DNA of 8,733 bases from an uncultured Litoreibacter sp. (GCA_937928335.1 CALFWN010000248.1:1-8733), one strand, 5' to 3'; positions 1-6,469 are shown, counted from the first letter of the stretch. The notes: generated by a model from the sequence alone, not told the origin. A program made the numbers and translations.

Positions 1-56
1 GAATTATTTGACTACAGCATAAATCTATCACAGATTGATAAAGGTTGGGAAAATAA

Positions 57-317
57 GACACGTTCAATGTTGTTGTTATTGAGGTTGGTTCATTCGCTCC
101 TGCACTACTCAAGCCGCACTCATTCGGACTTGGTGCGCGCATTTCAAGAAAAGCGATCGACTTCGCCATTGCCGACAAGCGCATTCCATTCGTGACGTTT
201 CTGCTGCCTCCGTCGCGCAAGAAATTTAATGCGCTCGACCGACTTGGCGCGGTTTTTGTTGGTGAGCAGGAGTATGATGGGGAGACCTTCCTCAAGTTTC
301 ACCTGGAAACCGAATGA
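57..317 (+). pseudogene. C-terminal remnant resembling a GNAT-family N-acetyltransferase
   Basis: An open frame runs from just after a TAA at 54-56 to a TGA at 315-317. It contains no ATG, GTG or TTG codon, so no ordinary start is available. Its last 60 or so codons read like a real protein end: an alpha-helical stretch (SRKAIDFAIADKRIPF), then FVTFLLPPSRKKFNALDRLGA, then VGEQEYDGETFLKFHLETE. That pattern, a helix followed by a strand, an 'N/S-R-..AL-RLGA' segment and a 'YDG..F.KF.L' end, is what I know from the C-terminal half of GNAT acetyltransferases that use acetyl-CoA. The acetyl-CoA-binding N-terminal half is absent, because the 56 bases before it carry stops and are AT-rich. I read it as a decayed or truncated gene, with real similarity probably beginning near 120-135. 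The family assignment is from memory of the pattern only. Confidence 0.45.
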
Positions 318-644
318 CGGCTAAGTCCGGCACAGCAGCCCCCGCAGCCGGGCGCGCGCAAGACCGTGGGGTGGCGCTGCAACACTCCTTCGACAGTACT
401 TTATCGCAGTCAAGCACGTCTTTCGAATATGCGGAGCACGAAGAGAACAAAAGCGCCAGCCCGCCGGGACGGTCTTGCGCTCGCCCGGCGCCTGCGGCTC
501 GATTCCGGGCGAACGCGTGAGTTGAATGAATGTCTGCAGTGAGCCCTTTTTACCAAATGCTGCGGCTGCACCAATGTCTGGTTTCCAGTTGCGCCGTTGA
601 GCACGAGCGCGCACTGTAAAGCGCATCGGCAGGAGGCAATCGCG
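318..644. other. Intergenic stretch without a supported gene
   Basis: About 330 bases lie between the acetyltransferase remnant and lysE. Short open frames exist on both strands, but their translations are rich in Arg, Ala, Ser and Pro, show no recognisable domain and lack good ribosome binding sites. The only functional element I can support is the lysE ribosome binding site AGGAGG at 631-636. The part from about 524 to 600 has a different texture from the GC-rich part before it and may be an intergenic repeat, described in the findings. Confidence 0.6.
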
Positions 645-1265
645 ATGAGTATTGAGGTTTGGTTGGCATATGTAGCGGCATTCACGCTGCTTTCACTGAT
701 CCCAGGGCCGAGCGTCTTTATGGTGATCGGTCAGTCGCTTTCCCGTGGCGTTGGTGCAGCGTTTCACTGCATTGCCGGAGACCTGCTGGGAGGCATTGTC
801 ATGATGACGATTGCCTATGTCGGGCTTGGGACGCTCTTGGCGGCATCCAGCGGTATCTATCTTCTCGTGAAATGGGCAGGCGTGGCCTATATGGCGTGGT
901 TGGGCCTATCTCAAATCCTCACCGCGCGTCGCATGGTCGAAGCCGATCTGACCGCGCCCACAACATCCGCGATCCGTGTGGGAAGTTTGAGGGCTGGATT
1001 CCTGACAGGTATTCTGAACCCAAAGGCGATCCTGTTCTACGTGGCCTTTCTCGCGCAGTTCATGAACCCTGCATTCCCACTGACGCCACAGTTCCTCATA
1101 CTGATGGCCACCTCCACAACGATTGTGTTGATCGTCCTTGCTGCCTATGCGCTCTTGGCGGCGCAAGCTCGCAAAGCATTTCAGAGCCTGCGCGCGCGCA
1201 AGCGAATGGGCTATACTGGTGGCACATTTTTGTTGGGCGGCTCGGCCATAATGGCGTCCAACTAG
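645..1265 (+). CDS. LysE/RhtB-family amino acid exporter
   Basis: This is a predicted inner-membrane exporter of the LysE/RhtB/CadD superfamily, whose members pump amino acids or related small molecules out of the cell. The substrate cannot be told from the sequence. The 206-residue length fits the family. The signature PGPSVFMVIGQSLSRG is at residues 20-35, in the first membrane segment and loop. A second conserved motif, GFLTGILNPKAILFYVAF (residues 118-135), begins the C-terminal half. Hydrophobic segments lie near residues 7-28, 42-67, 70-92, 128-145 and 147-170, with a final one near 190-204. I chose the ATG at 645 because AGGAGG ends 8 bases before it and the protein then begins MSIEVWLAYVAAF, as is usual. 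A frame extension back to 597 adds a non-membrane leader with no binding site. The gene stands alone and ends with TAG. Confidence 0.85.
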   Translation: MSIEVWLAYVAAFTLLSLIPGPSVFMVIGQSLSRGVGAAFHCIAGDLLGGIVMMTIAYVGLGTLLAASSGIYLLVKWAGVAYMAWLGLSQILTARRMVEADLTAPTTSAIRVGSLRAGFLTGILNPKAILFYVAFLAQFMNPAFPLTPQFLILMATSTTIVLIVLAAYALLAAQARKAFQSLRARKRMGYTGGTFLLGGSAIMASN

Positions 1266-1346
1266 CCATTAGCAGTCGCTCTGTGAAGTGATCGAAGAAC
1301 GTGTGGGGCCGCTTCTCAGAACCACAAAACTGTCTTTGTCGCAGGC

Positions 1347-1377
1347 TTGACCTCAACCAAGGTTAAGGTGTCAGACT
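1347..1377 (+). promoter_or_regulatory. MerR/SoxR-type promoter and operator
   Basis: A -35 box TTGACC (1347-1352) is followed after 19 bases by a possible -10 CAGACT (1372-1377). A 19-base spacer is the hallmark of promoters activated by MerR-family proteins, which untwist the overlong spacer. Inside it sits the inverted repeat ACCTCAACC-AA-GGTTAAGGT (1350-1369), with 8 of 9 arm bases paired. The core CCTCAA-N6-TTAAGG has the same layout as the SoxR box (CCTCAA-N6-TTGAGG). The predicted transcript would start about 28 bases before the NTF2-like gene. The regulator gene is not in this window, and related MerR proteins could also bind. Confidence 0.65.
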
Positions 1378-1411
1378 GCTTCCAAATTCAAAAAACTTCC
1401 GGAGAAAACTG

Positions 1412-1795
1412 ATGGACAAGATCGAAATTCAGGGATGGCTAGACGGATATGGCGCTGCTTGGGAAAACGGAGACCCTGAGCAAATCGCACCAATGTTTAC
1501 CGAAACGGCAAGCTACCGGGAGACCCCATTCGACGAGCCAATGCTTGGGCGAGACGCGATTAAAGCGTATTGGCAAGAAGGCGCGGCGGATGCGCAGGAA
1601 AACCTGGAATTTTCATCCCAGGTATGGGCGGTGGATGCTGATACCGCTGTCGCTGGCTGGCAAGCGAAATTCACGCGAATACCGTCGGGTGTCGGGGTAG
1701 AACTCGATGGCACGTTTCGCCTGAGATTTGTGAAAGTATCGGGTCACCTTCTTTGTGAAAGCCTCGAAGAATGGTGGCACCGGAGGGAAAGCTAA
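1412..1795 (+). CDS. NTF2-like / SnoaL-like small protein
   Basis: This 127-residue protein has the size and pattern of the NTF2-like/SnoaL-like superfamily, a cone-shaped alpha+beta fold used for small-molecule binding, isomerase or cyclase reactions, or as a subunit of other enzymes. The start is typical: a helix with WLDGYGAAWENGD (residues 9-21), then FTETASYRETPF (29-40) and GRDAIKAYW (46-54), followed by beta strands (SSQVWAVDADTAVAGWQAKF, DGTFRLRFV). It ends in the frequent 'L.EWWHR' tail. The ATG at 1412 follows GGAG at 1401-1404. There is no signal peptide or membrane segment, so it should be cytoplasmic. Its specific reaction is not known. The MerR/SoxR-type promoter just upstream suggests induction by redox-active or other toxic small molecules, which is inference. 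Confidence 0.75.
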   Translation: MDKIEIQGWLDGYGAAWENGDPEQIAPMFTETASYRETPFDEPMLGRDAIKAYWQEGAADAQENLEFSSQVWAVDADTAVAGWQAKFTRIPSGVGVELDGTFRLRFVKVSGHLLCESLEEWWHRRES

Positions 1796-1906
1796 GCGGA
1801 CGTTCATGGCTAGCACTACAACGGCAACTCCGTCCCGCATAGCAGCCATATCCCCCTCACCTCCCCCTGCTCCAGATGCCTTCCGCTCAAAACCACTTGC
1901 CGCTCC

Positions 1907-1922
1907 GTGATATCTGTATCAC
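1907..1922. promoter_or_regulatory. Inverted repeat upstream of rpiB, possible operator
   Basis: GTGATA-TCTG-TATCAC is a perfect palindrome with 6-base arms, 50 bases before the rpiB start. Its size suits a dimeric regulator. I could not pair it with a convincing -35/-10 promoter, and I do not recognise the motif with certainty. The surrounding stretch is pyrimidine-rich on this strand. Confidence 0.3.
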
Positions 1923-1971
1923 CACTCTCCCGACACCTCCCTGAGCTGCCACCGCAAAAAGGCCCCGCGCT

Positions 1972-2406
1972 ATGCCCAACAAACGTATCGTTCTGTCCTC
2001 TGACCACGCGGCACTTGCCCTGCGCGCGCGGATTGCGGAGCATGTTGAAACCCTTGGCTGGGAGAGCGTCGATATCGGCCCCACCACCAGCGAGAGCACC
2101 CATTACCCGATCCACGGGGCCGCTGCCGCTGAACGGGTGGCGTCGGGTGATTGCCGGTTCGGCATCATTTTATGTGGCACCGGGCAGGGCATCATGATGG
2201 CCGCCAATAAGATCACGGGCATTCGCTGCGGGGTGTGTTCGGAGGCGTTCTCCGCCCGGATGATCCGCCAGCATAATGACGCCAACATGCTCTCCATCGG
2301 GGCGCGGGTGGTGGGAGAGGATCTGGCGCTCGATATCGTCACCGCGTTTCTGTCCGCCGCATTTGAAGGCGGGCGTCACCAGACCCGTGTCGGGATGATC
2401 GAGTAG
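1972..2406 (+). CDS. rpiB: Ribose-5-phosphate isomerase B
   Basis: RpiB interconverts ribose 5-phosphate and ribulose 5-phosphate in the non-oxidative pentose phosphate pathway, in the cytoplasm. The 144-residue length is normal for the RpiB/LacAB family. Visible landmarks are SSDHAA (residues 9-14) with the phosphate-side Asp-His pair, STHYP (42-46), and the active-site loop ILCGTGQGIMMAANK (66-80) containing the likely catalytic base Cys68. Further landmarks are CGVCSEAFSARMIRQHNDANMLS (86-108) and the end FEGGRHQTRV (131-140). These match E. coli RpiB closely in order and spacing. The start at 1972 has only a weak binding site (AAAAGG, 1957-1962), but the protein begins MPNKRIVLSSDHA as expected. 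It lies 215 bases before gap on the same strand, with its own leader. It ends with TAG. All key residues are present. Confidence 0.93.
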   Translation: MPNKRIVLSSDHAALALRARIAEHVETLGWESVDIGPTTSESTHYPIHGAAAAERVASGDCRFGIILCGTGQGIMMAANKITGIRCGVCSEAFSARMIRQHNDANMLSIGARVVGEDLALDIVTAFLSAAFEGGRHQTRVGMIE

Positions 2407-2445
2407 GCACTCCGTAAACAGCGGGTTAAGAAATCTGCGCTCAGG

Positions 2446-2500
2446 TTTTGGGACAATTTGGGTTTTTCGCCGAAATATTTTGCCCCAAAATGCCCCAAAA
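2446..2500. repeat. Tandem 10-mer with an inverted partner after rpiB
   Basis: TGCCCCAAAA occurs twice back to back (2481-2490 and 2491-2500). TTTTGGGACA at 2446-2455 is complementary to either copy at 9 of 10 positions, so two alternative stems are possible. A smaller hairpin, ATTTTG-CCC-CAAAAT (2477-2491), overlaps the first copy. It could act as an rpiB transcription end, but no clean run of T follows it. Confidence 0.5.
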
Positions 2501-2542
2501 TCGTCAGGACGCGTTGCAAGCCGCTCTGTGAGCGTCCAATGC

Positions 2543-2571
2543 TTGACCTTTCCGCCGAAATGTCCTTGTTA
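2543..2571 (+). promoter_or_regulatory. Putative gap promoter
   Basis: TTGACC (2543-2548) matches the sigma-70 -35 consensus at 5 of 6 bases. With a 17-base spacer the -10 position is TTGTTA (2566-2571), a weak match. The predicted transcript start is about 45 bases before the gap ATG. The -10 overlaps the palindromic site at 2567-2580, which would suit repression. A weak -10 is common when regulators control a promoter, but the call remains tentative. Confidence 0.45.
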
Positions 2572-2580
2572 GCGGTAACG
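2567..2580. promoter_or_regulatory. LacI-type palindromic operator before gap
   Basis: TGTTAGCGGTAACG has the core GTTA-N4-TAAC around a CG centre, the usual look of a LacI-family operator. It matches an idealised palindrome TGTTAGCGCTAACA at 12 of 14 positions. A sibling site with the same first nine bases except one lies before the aldolase gene (4990-5003). The alphaproteobacterial carbon regulator CceR is a candidate binder, as I recall a similar motif for it, but this is not proven by the sequence. Confidence 0.5.
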
Positions 2581-2621
2581 GGGCATATGACGCCCCCACC
2601 ATTTTCAAGGAGCCTTCTGTT

Positions 2622-3626
2622 ATGTCCGTAAAAGTCGCCATCAATGGGTTTGGCCGCATCGGCCGCAACGTCCTGCGCGCTATCATTGAATCCGGCCGCA
2701 CCGACATAGAGGTCATTGCAATCAATGACTTAGGCCCGGTGGAAACCAATGCCCACCTGCTGCAATATGACACTGTGCATGGCCGCTTCCCGCATGAGGT
2801 GGTGGTCAAGGGCGACACCATTGACGTGGGCCGCGGGCCCATAGCTGTGTCCGCCATCCGCAATCCTGCCGACCTGCCCTGGAAAGAGGTCGATATCGTT
2901 CTCGAATGCACCGGCATCTTCACCTCGAAAGAGGCCTGCCAGGCGCATCTGGAGAATGGCTCGTCGCGCGTCCTGATCTCTGCGCCCGGAAAAAGTGCCG
3001 ACAAAACAATTGTCTACGGGGTGAATGATGCGACGCTGACGGGCGATGATCTGGTCGTCTCCAACGGGTCATGCACCACCAATTGTCTGGCGCCGCTGGC
3101 CAAGGTGCTGAACGACGAGATCGGGCTGGTCAAAGGGTTCATGACCACTGTGCACAGCTATACCGGTGATCAGCCGACGCTGGATACCATGCATAAGGAC
3201 CTCTACCGCGCGCGGGCTGCTGCGCTTTCGATGATCCCGACTTCCACGGGTGCGGCCAAGGCGCTGGGGCTGGTGCTGCCTGAGATGGAAGGCAAGCTGG
3301 ACGGGGTGGCGATCCGGGTGCCAACGCCGAATGTGAGCTGTGTGGACCTGACCTTTGAAGCGGCCCGTGAGGTGACGGCGGATGAGGTCAACGCAGTGAT
3401 GAAGGCGGCGGCTGAGAAAGGCCCGCTGAAAGGTATTCTGGGCTATTCCGACAAGCCGCTGGTATCGTCTGATTTCAACCATGACCCGCGCTCCTCGATC
3501 TTTGCCTCGGAGCAGACCAAGGTTTTGGGCGGCAATATGGTGCGGGTGCTGAGCTGGTATGACAATGAGTGGGGCTTCTCCAACCGGATGAGCGACACGG
3601 CGGTTGCGATGGGCAAGCTGATCTGA
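2622..3626 (+). CDS. gap: Type I glyceraldehyde-3-phosphate dehydrogenase
   Basis: GAPDH converts glyceraldehyde 3-phosphate, phosphate and NAD+ to 1,3-bisphosphoglycerate and NADH, reversibly, as a cytoplasmic tetramer. The 334-residue length is standard. The Rossmann motif INGFGRIGR is at residues 7-15, and Asp36 at the end of the second strand (INDLG) favours NAD+ over NADP+. The active site SNGSCTTNC places the catalytic Cys151, and TVHSYTGDQ gives His178. The Cys-His separation of 27 is the family norm. PTSTGAAKA binds phosphate, and the end [12 protein letters not shown] is diagnostic. The ATG at 2622 follows AAGGAG (2607-2612) at good spacing. Roseobacters usually use the Entner-Doudoroff route, so this enzyme would serve both lower glycolysis and gluconeogenesis (inference). 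A terminator follows. No odd residues were seen. Confidence 0.97.
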   Translation: MSVKVAINGFGRIGRNVLRAIIESGRTDIEVIAINDLGPVETNAHLLQYDTVHGRFPHEVVVKGDTIDVGRGPIAVSAIRNPADLPWKEVDIVLECTGIFTSKEACQAHLENGSSRVLISAPGKSADKTIVYGVNDATLTGDDLVVSNGSCTTNCLAPLAKVLNDEIGLVKGFMTTVHSYTGDQPTLDTMHKDLYRARAAALSMIPTSTGAAKALGLVLPEMEGKLDGVAIRVPTPNVSCVDLTFEAAREVTADEVNAVMKAAAEKGPLKGILGYSDKPLVSSDFNHDPRSSIFASEQTKVLGGNMVRVLSWYDNEWGFSNRMSDTAVAMGKLI

Positions 3627-3643
3627 AAGACTCCCCCCTGAAA

Positions 3644-3659
3644 GCGACGCACGCGTCGC
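3644..3659 (+). other. Small GC hairpin after gap
   Basis: GCGACG (3644-3649) pairs perfectly with CGTCGC (3654-3659) across a four-base loop, 18 bases after the gap stop. It has no T run of its own. It sits just before the intrinsic terminator and may protect the gap mRNA 3' end. Confidence 0.4.
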
Positions 3660-3670
3660 AAGGCGAATTT

Positions 3671-3700
3671 ATAAGCAATCCCAACGGGTTGCTTATTTTC
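3671..3700 (+). terminator. Intrinsic terminator between gap and pgk
   Basis: The left arm (3671-3682, ATAAGCAATCCC) pairs with the right arm (3686-3696, GGGTTGCTTAT) with one bulged T and an AAC loop. TTTC follows directly, and the right arm's end adds more T. This is a good Rho-independent shape and would end gap transcripts, so pgk probably has its own promoter within 3697-3720 or depends on readthrough. Confidence 0.7.
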
Positions 3701-3734
3701 GTTAGGTATTTGTTAACCTGAGGAACACGGCGAT

Positions 3735-4913
3735 ATGGGCTGGAAAACACTCGACGATATGGATGTAGACGGCAAAACGGTTTTGATCCGGGTGGACATA
3801 AACGTGCCGCTTGAGGATGCTCAGGTCACCGATGACACGCGGATCAAGCGGATCGTGCCCACAGTGCATGAGGTGCTGGAGCGGGGCGGCAAAGCCGTGC
3901 TGATGGCCCATTTCGGACGCCCCAAAGGTCAGGTTGTGCCGGAGATGTCGCTGGCCCAGATCGTCCCGGCGGTCGAGAAATGTCTGGCCAGAGCCGTGCA
4001 TTTTATTGATGGCAATTACGCGGCCACGCTGGGTCAGCTGGAACCGGGCAGTGTCGCCCTTTTGGAGAACCTGCGGTTCAATCCCGGCGAGGAGAAGAAC
4101 GACGCGGGCTTTGCCCAGAGGCTGGCCTCGCTGGGTGACCTCTATGTCAATGACGCCTTCTCGGCGGCGCATCGGGCCCATGCCTCGACAGAGGCCATTG
4201 CGCGCCTGCTGCCCTCTTGCGCAGGCCGGTTGATGCAGGCGGAGCTGAGCGCGCTGGAGAGCGCATTGGGGGCTCCGAAACGGCCCGTGGTGGCCGTGGT
4301 CGGCGGCGCGAAAGTGTCCACCAAGCTGGAGCTGCTGTCCAACCTTGTGGAGAAGACCGATCATCTGGTGATTGGCGGCGGGATGGCCAATACATTCCTG
4401 GCAGCGCAAGGCATTGATGTCGGGAAATCACTGGCCGAGCATGACATGACCGACACCGCGTCAGAGATTGTTCAGAAAGCAAAATCAGTGAGTTGCACGA
4501 TACACTTGCCATCTGACGTGGTTGTGGCACGGGATTTCAAGGCCGGCGCCGCCAACGAGACCGTGGCGGCGGATGCCTGCCCGGCTGATGCGATGATCCT
4601 TGATGCAGGCCCCGCGACAGTGGCCCGTTTGGAAAGTGTTTTCGAGACCTGCGAAACGCTGATCTGGAACGGCCCGCTGGGTGCGTTCGAGATCCCGCCC
4701 TTTGACGCGGCGACCAATGCGGCAGCCGCCAAGGCAGCGAAGCTGACCACAGCGGGCAAGCTGATCTCGGTCGCGGGTGGCGGCGACACGGTTGCGGCGC
4801 TGAATGTCAGCGGCGCGGCGGATGCGTTTACCTATATTTCGACCGCTGGCGGCGCATTTCTGGAGTGGATGGAGGGCAAGACCCTGCCCGGCGTCGCGGC
4901 TTTGGAGAGCTGA
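3735..4913 (+). CDS. pgk: Phosphoglycerate kinase
   Basis: PGK transfers phosphate between 1,3-bisphosphoglycerate and ADP, giving 3-phosphoglycerate and ATP. It is the step after GAPDH, and it is a cytoplasmic monomer. The 392 residues are a normal bacterial length. The N-terminal substrate domain shows RVDINVP (residues 19-25), HFGRPKG (59-65), [13 protein letters not shown] (111-123) and [12 protein letters not shown] (140-151). The nucleotide domain shows [10 protein letters not shown] (188-197) with Lys193 and Lys197, then [10 protein letters not shown], and the glycine-rich GGGDT (348-352) near the end. The ATG at 3735 follows GAGG (3720-3723) by 11 bases. Asp/Arg-rich substrate residues appear intact. 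The short leader contains TGTTAAC (3711-3717), a possible half-site of the type seen before gap, but not a full palindrome. It lies 108 bases after gap, beyond a terminator. Confidence 0.97.
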   Translation: MGWKTLDDMDVDGKTVLIRVDINVPLEDAQVTDDTRIKRIVPTVHEVLERGGKAVLMAHFGRPKGQVVPEMSLAQIVPAVEKCLARAVHFIDGNYAATLGQLEPGSVALLENLRFNPGEEKNDAGFAQRLASLGDLYVNDAFSAAHRAHASTEAIARLLPSCAGRLMQAELSALESALGAPKRPVVAVVGGAKVSTKLELLSNLVEKTDHLVIGGGMANTFLAAQGIDVGKSLAEHDMTDTASEIVQKAKSVSCTIHLPSDVVVARDFKAGAANETVAADACPADAMILDAGPATVARLESVFETCETLIWNGPLGAFEIPPFDAATNAAAAKAAKLTTAGKLISVAGGGDTVAALNVSGAADAFTYISTAGGAFLEWMEGKTLPGVAALES

Positions 4914-4989
4914 GCCGGGTCGCACTCCGCGCGGCAATGCTGTGCCAAATCGGGCGCAATTCGCTCGGAAACACTGATTTTCCGAAGAC

Positions 4990-5007
4990 TGTTAGCGCCA
5001 CCATAAT
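4990..5007. promoter_or_regulatory. LacI-type operator overlapping a possible aldolase promoter
   Basis: TGTTAGCGCCACCA (4990-5003) matches the idealised palindrome TGTTAGCGCTAACA at 12 of 14 positions, with a perfect left half and an imperfect right half. It overlaps CATAAT (5002-5007), a 5-of-6 match to a -10 box. The -35 position (about 4979-4984) is poor, as expected of a promoter needing help. It lies about 85 bases before the aldolase start and resembles the site before gap. Confidence 0.45.
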
Positions 5008-5040
5008 TGCAACAAACTGGCCTGTCACATATGGGATGCG

Positions 5041-5059
5041 CGACGGCACAGTGCTGTCG
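5041..5059 (+). other. Near-perfect palindrome in the aldolase leader
   Basis: CGACGGCAC-A-GTGCTGTCG pairs over 9-base arms with one G-U pair, and as RNA it would form a stem with a three-base loop. It ends 11 bases before the aldolase ribosome binding site AAGGG (5071-5075). It could be an mRNA stability or translation-control stem, or a protein binding site. I cannot tell which. Confidence 0.4.
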
Positions 5060-5086
5060 TGACATTCTTGAAGGGTATATGAGCAG

Positions 5087-5980
5087 ATGGCCAATCAGAC
5101 ACAAGCCGACAAAATCACCAACGGTCCCGGATTTATTGCCGCATTGGATCAATCCGGTGGCTCAACCCCCAAAGCGCTGCGGCTCTATGGTGTCGAGGAA
5201 AGCGCCTATAGCTCCGAAGATGAGATGTATGACCTGATCCACGCCATGCGGTCGCGTATCGCGCAGGCCCCGGAATTCACCGGCGACAAGGTCATCGGCG
5301 CGATCCTGTTCGAAAAAACCATGAACCGCGAGATCGGTGGCAAGCCTGCGGGTCTTTATCTGTGGGAAGACAGTGGCGTGGTGCCATTTTTGAAAGTGGA
5401 TAAGGGTCTTGAAGAAGGCGCAGACGGTGTGAAGCTGATGAAGCCCATTGACGGGCTGGACGATCTGCTGAAACGCGCGGTCGAGGCGCAGATGTTCGGC
5501 ACCAAGATGCGCTCCGTCATTGATGCGGCCTCGCCGTCCGGCATTGCGGCCAATGTGGCGCAACAGTTTGACATCGGGAAACAAATCCTCAGCCACGGGC
5601 TGGTGCCGATCATCGAACCCGAGATCACGATCTCGATCACTGACAAGGCCGAGGCCGAGGCGATTTTGCTCGACGAGATCGGCAAACAGCTTGATATGCT
5701 GAAACCCGGTCAGGAGGTCATGCTGAAACTGACCCTGCCCGAGGCCCCCAACCAGTATAAGCCGCTGGTCGATCATGACCGGGTGATGCGGGTCGTGGCC
5801 CTGTCGGGCGGCTATTCCCGCGAGGAGGCCAACGCGCGTCTGGCCAAGAATGCGGGCGTCATTGCCAGCTTCTCCCGCGCGCTGACCGAAGGCCTGTCGG
5901 CAGCCCAGGATGATGCCGCGTTCCGCAAGCAACTGGCCGCGACCATCGACAGCATCTACAACGCTTCTGTCGCGGGGTAA
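5087..5980 (+). CDS. fda: Class I fructose-bisphosphate aldolase
   Basis: This enzyme splits or forms fructose 1,6-bisphosphate from dihydroxyacetone phosphate and glyceraldehyde 3-phosphate through a lysine Schiff base, without a metal. The 297 residues are the length of the bacterial class I type (Staphylococcus FdaB-like, glycolytic aldolase family) and shorter than animal aldolases. Landmarks in order are AALDQSGGSTPKALR (residues 18-32) with Asp21, FEKTMNRE (75-82), FLKVDKGLE (101-109), GLVPIIEPEI (171-180) with the acid-base Glu177, and VMLKLTLP (211-218) with the likely Schiff-base Lys214. ALSGGYSREEAN (238-249) binds phosphate. The ATG at 5087 follows AAGGG by 11 bases; an ATG at 5079 is in another frame. 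It follows pgk by 173 bases with its own leader and operator-like site. In organisms using the Entner-Doudoroff route, its main job would be gluconeogenesis (inference). Gene symbols for this type vary (fda, fbaB). Confidence 0.93.
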   Translation: MANQTQADKITNGPGFIAALDQSGGSTPKALRLYGVEESAYSSEDEMYDLIHAMRSRIAQAPEFTGDKVIGAILFEKTMNREIGGKPAGLYLWEDSGVVPFLKVDKGLEEGADGVKLMKPIDGLDDLLKRAVEAQMFGTKMRSVIDAASPSGIAANVAQQFDIGKQILSHGLVPIIEPEITISITDKAEAEAILLDEIGKQLDMLKPGQEVMLKLTLPEAPNQYKPLVDHDRVMRVVALSGGYSREEANARLAKNAGVIASFSRALTEGLSAAQDDAAFRKQLAATIDSIYNASVAG

Positions 5981-6059
5981 TCCCGGCTCAGAACAGGCTG
6001 TGTCTAGGCAGTTTCATGCCACCGGGGCCAGCTTTTGTGCCGATACGTGATTTTAGGGA

Positions 6060-6088
6060 TTCACACGTCGAATCACTTCGCCTATATT
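6060..6088 (+). promoter_or_regulatory. Sigma-70-like promoter for ftsB
   Basis: TTCACA (6060-6065) and TATATT (6083-6088) each match consensus at 5 of 6 bases, with the ideal 17-base spacer. It is the best housekeeping promoter shape in the window. Transcription would start near 6095, giving a leader of about 44 bases. Confidence 0.65.
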
Positions 6089-6096
6089 CCTGTTAA

Positions 6097-6116
6097 GCCG
6101 CTGAATACAAAGCGGC
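6097..6116 (+). other. Hairpin in the ftsB 5' leader
   Basis: GCCGCT (6097-6102) pairs with AGCGGC (6111-6116) over an eight-base AT-rich loop, at the very start of the predicted ftsB transcript. A 5'-terminal stem of this kind can stabilise an mRNA. No further function can be read from it. Confidence 0.35.
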
Positions 6117-6138
6117 AGACAAGAAACAGGTTTTAACC

Positions 6139-6441
6139 ATGTCTTCAACGCGTAGCTCGCCCGGCCTGACCTCCCTTTTGATGTTCTGTGTGCTGTTCTC
6201 TATGGGGGCCTATTTCACCTTTGCCGCCGTTCAGGGCGATTTCGGCATCTTCCGCCGTGTGCAGGTCGAGGCCGAGGTGCAGACCCTGCGCGTAGAGCTG
6301 GACGCATTGGAGGCCGAAGTGGCCGAGATGCGCAACAAGACCCGCCGTATGTCGGACGGCTATCTGGACCTTGACCTTCTGGACATGCAGGCACGCGAAA
6401 TACTTGGCATGATGCGCGCCGACGAGATTATCATCCGCTGA
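6139..6441 (+). CDS. ftsB: FtsB/DivIC-type septum formation initiator
   Basis: FtsB-like proteins are small bitopic membrane proteins of the divisome. With FtsL and FtsQ they relay the signal that activates septal peptidoglycan synthesis. This 100-residue protein has the expected layout: a short cytoplasmic N-terminus, one membrane segment at about residues 11-31 (TSLLMFCVLFSMGAYFTFAAV), and a periplasmic coiled coil at about 40-70 (VQVEAEVQTLRVELDALEAEVAEM). A conserved-looking C-terminal part follows with YLDLDLLDMQAREILGMMRADEIII, like the 'D..YiEe.AR..Lg....dEiv' region of the family. The ATG at 6139 lacks a strong binding site; ACAGG at 6126-6130 is weak. ftsB commonly lies just upstream of pdhA in alphaproteobacteria, often after eno. 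Here the aldolase gene takes the upstream place. Confidence 0.85.
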   Translation: MSSTRSSPGLTSLLMFCVLFSMGAYFTFAAVQGDFGIFRRVQVEAEVQTLRVELDALEAEVAEMRNKTRRMSDGYLDLDLLDMQAREILGMMRADEIIIR

Positions 6442-6469
6442 TCACAGCCGTTTTGGAACCTTCTGCCCT

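Noticed and set aside
8..36. TTGACT at 8-13 as a promoter
   Set aside because: At 17 bases the -10 position is CAGATT, a poor match, and no intact gene follows.
314..520. 68-codon frame after the acetyltransferase remnant
   Set aside because: Its composition is low-complexity Ala/Ser/Arg/Pro, it has no ribosome binding site, and its ATG overlaps the previous stop by chance.
597..644. Upstream extension of lysE to an ATG at 597
   Set aside because: It adds 16 polar residues not seen in the family, and the strong AGGAGG lies inside it, placed for the ATG at 645.
659..1291. Open frame of 210 codons overlapping lysE in another + frame
   Set aside because: The translation is Arg/His/Cys-rich without domain features, while the lysE frame has clear membrane segments and family motifs.
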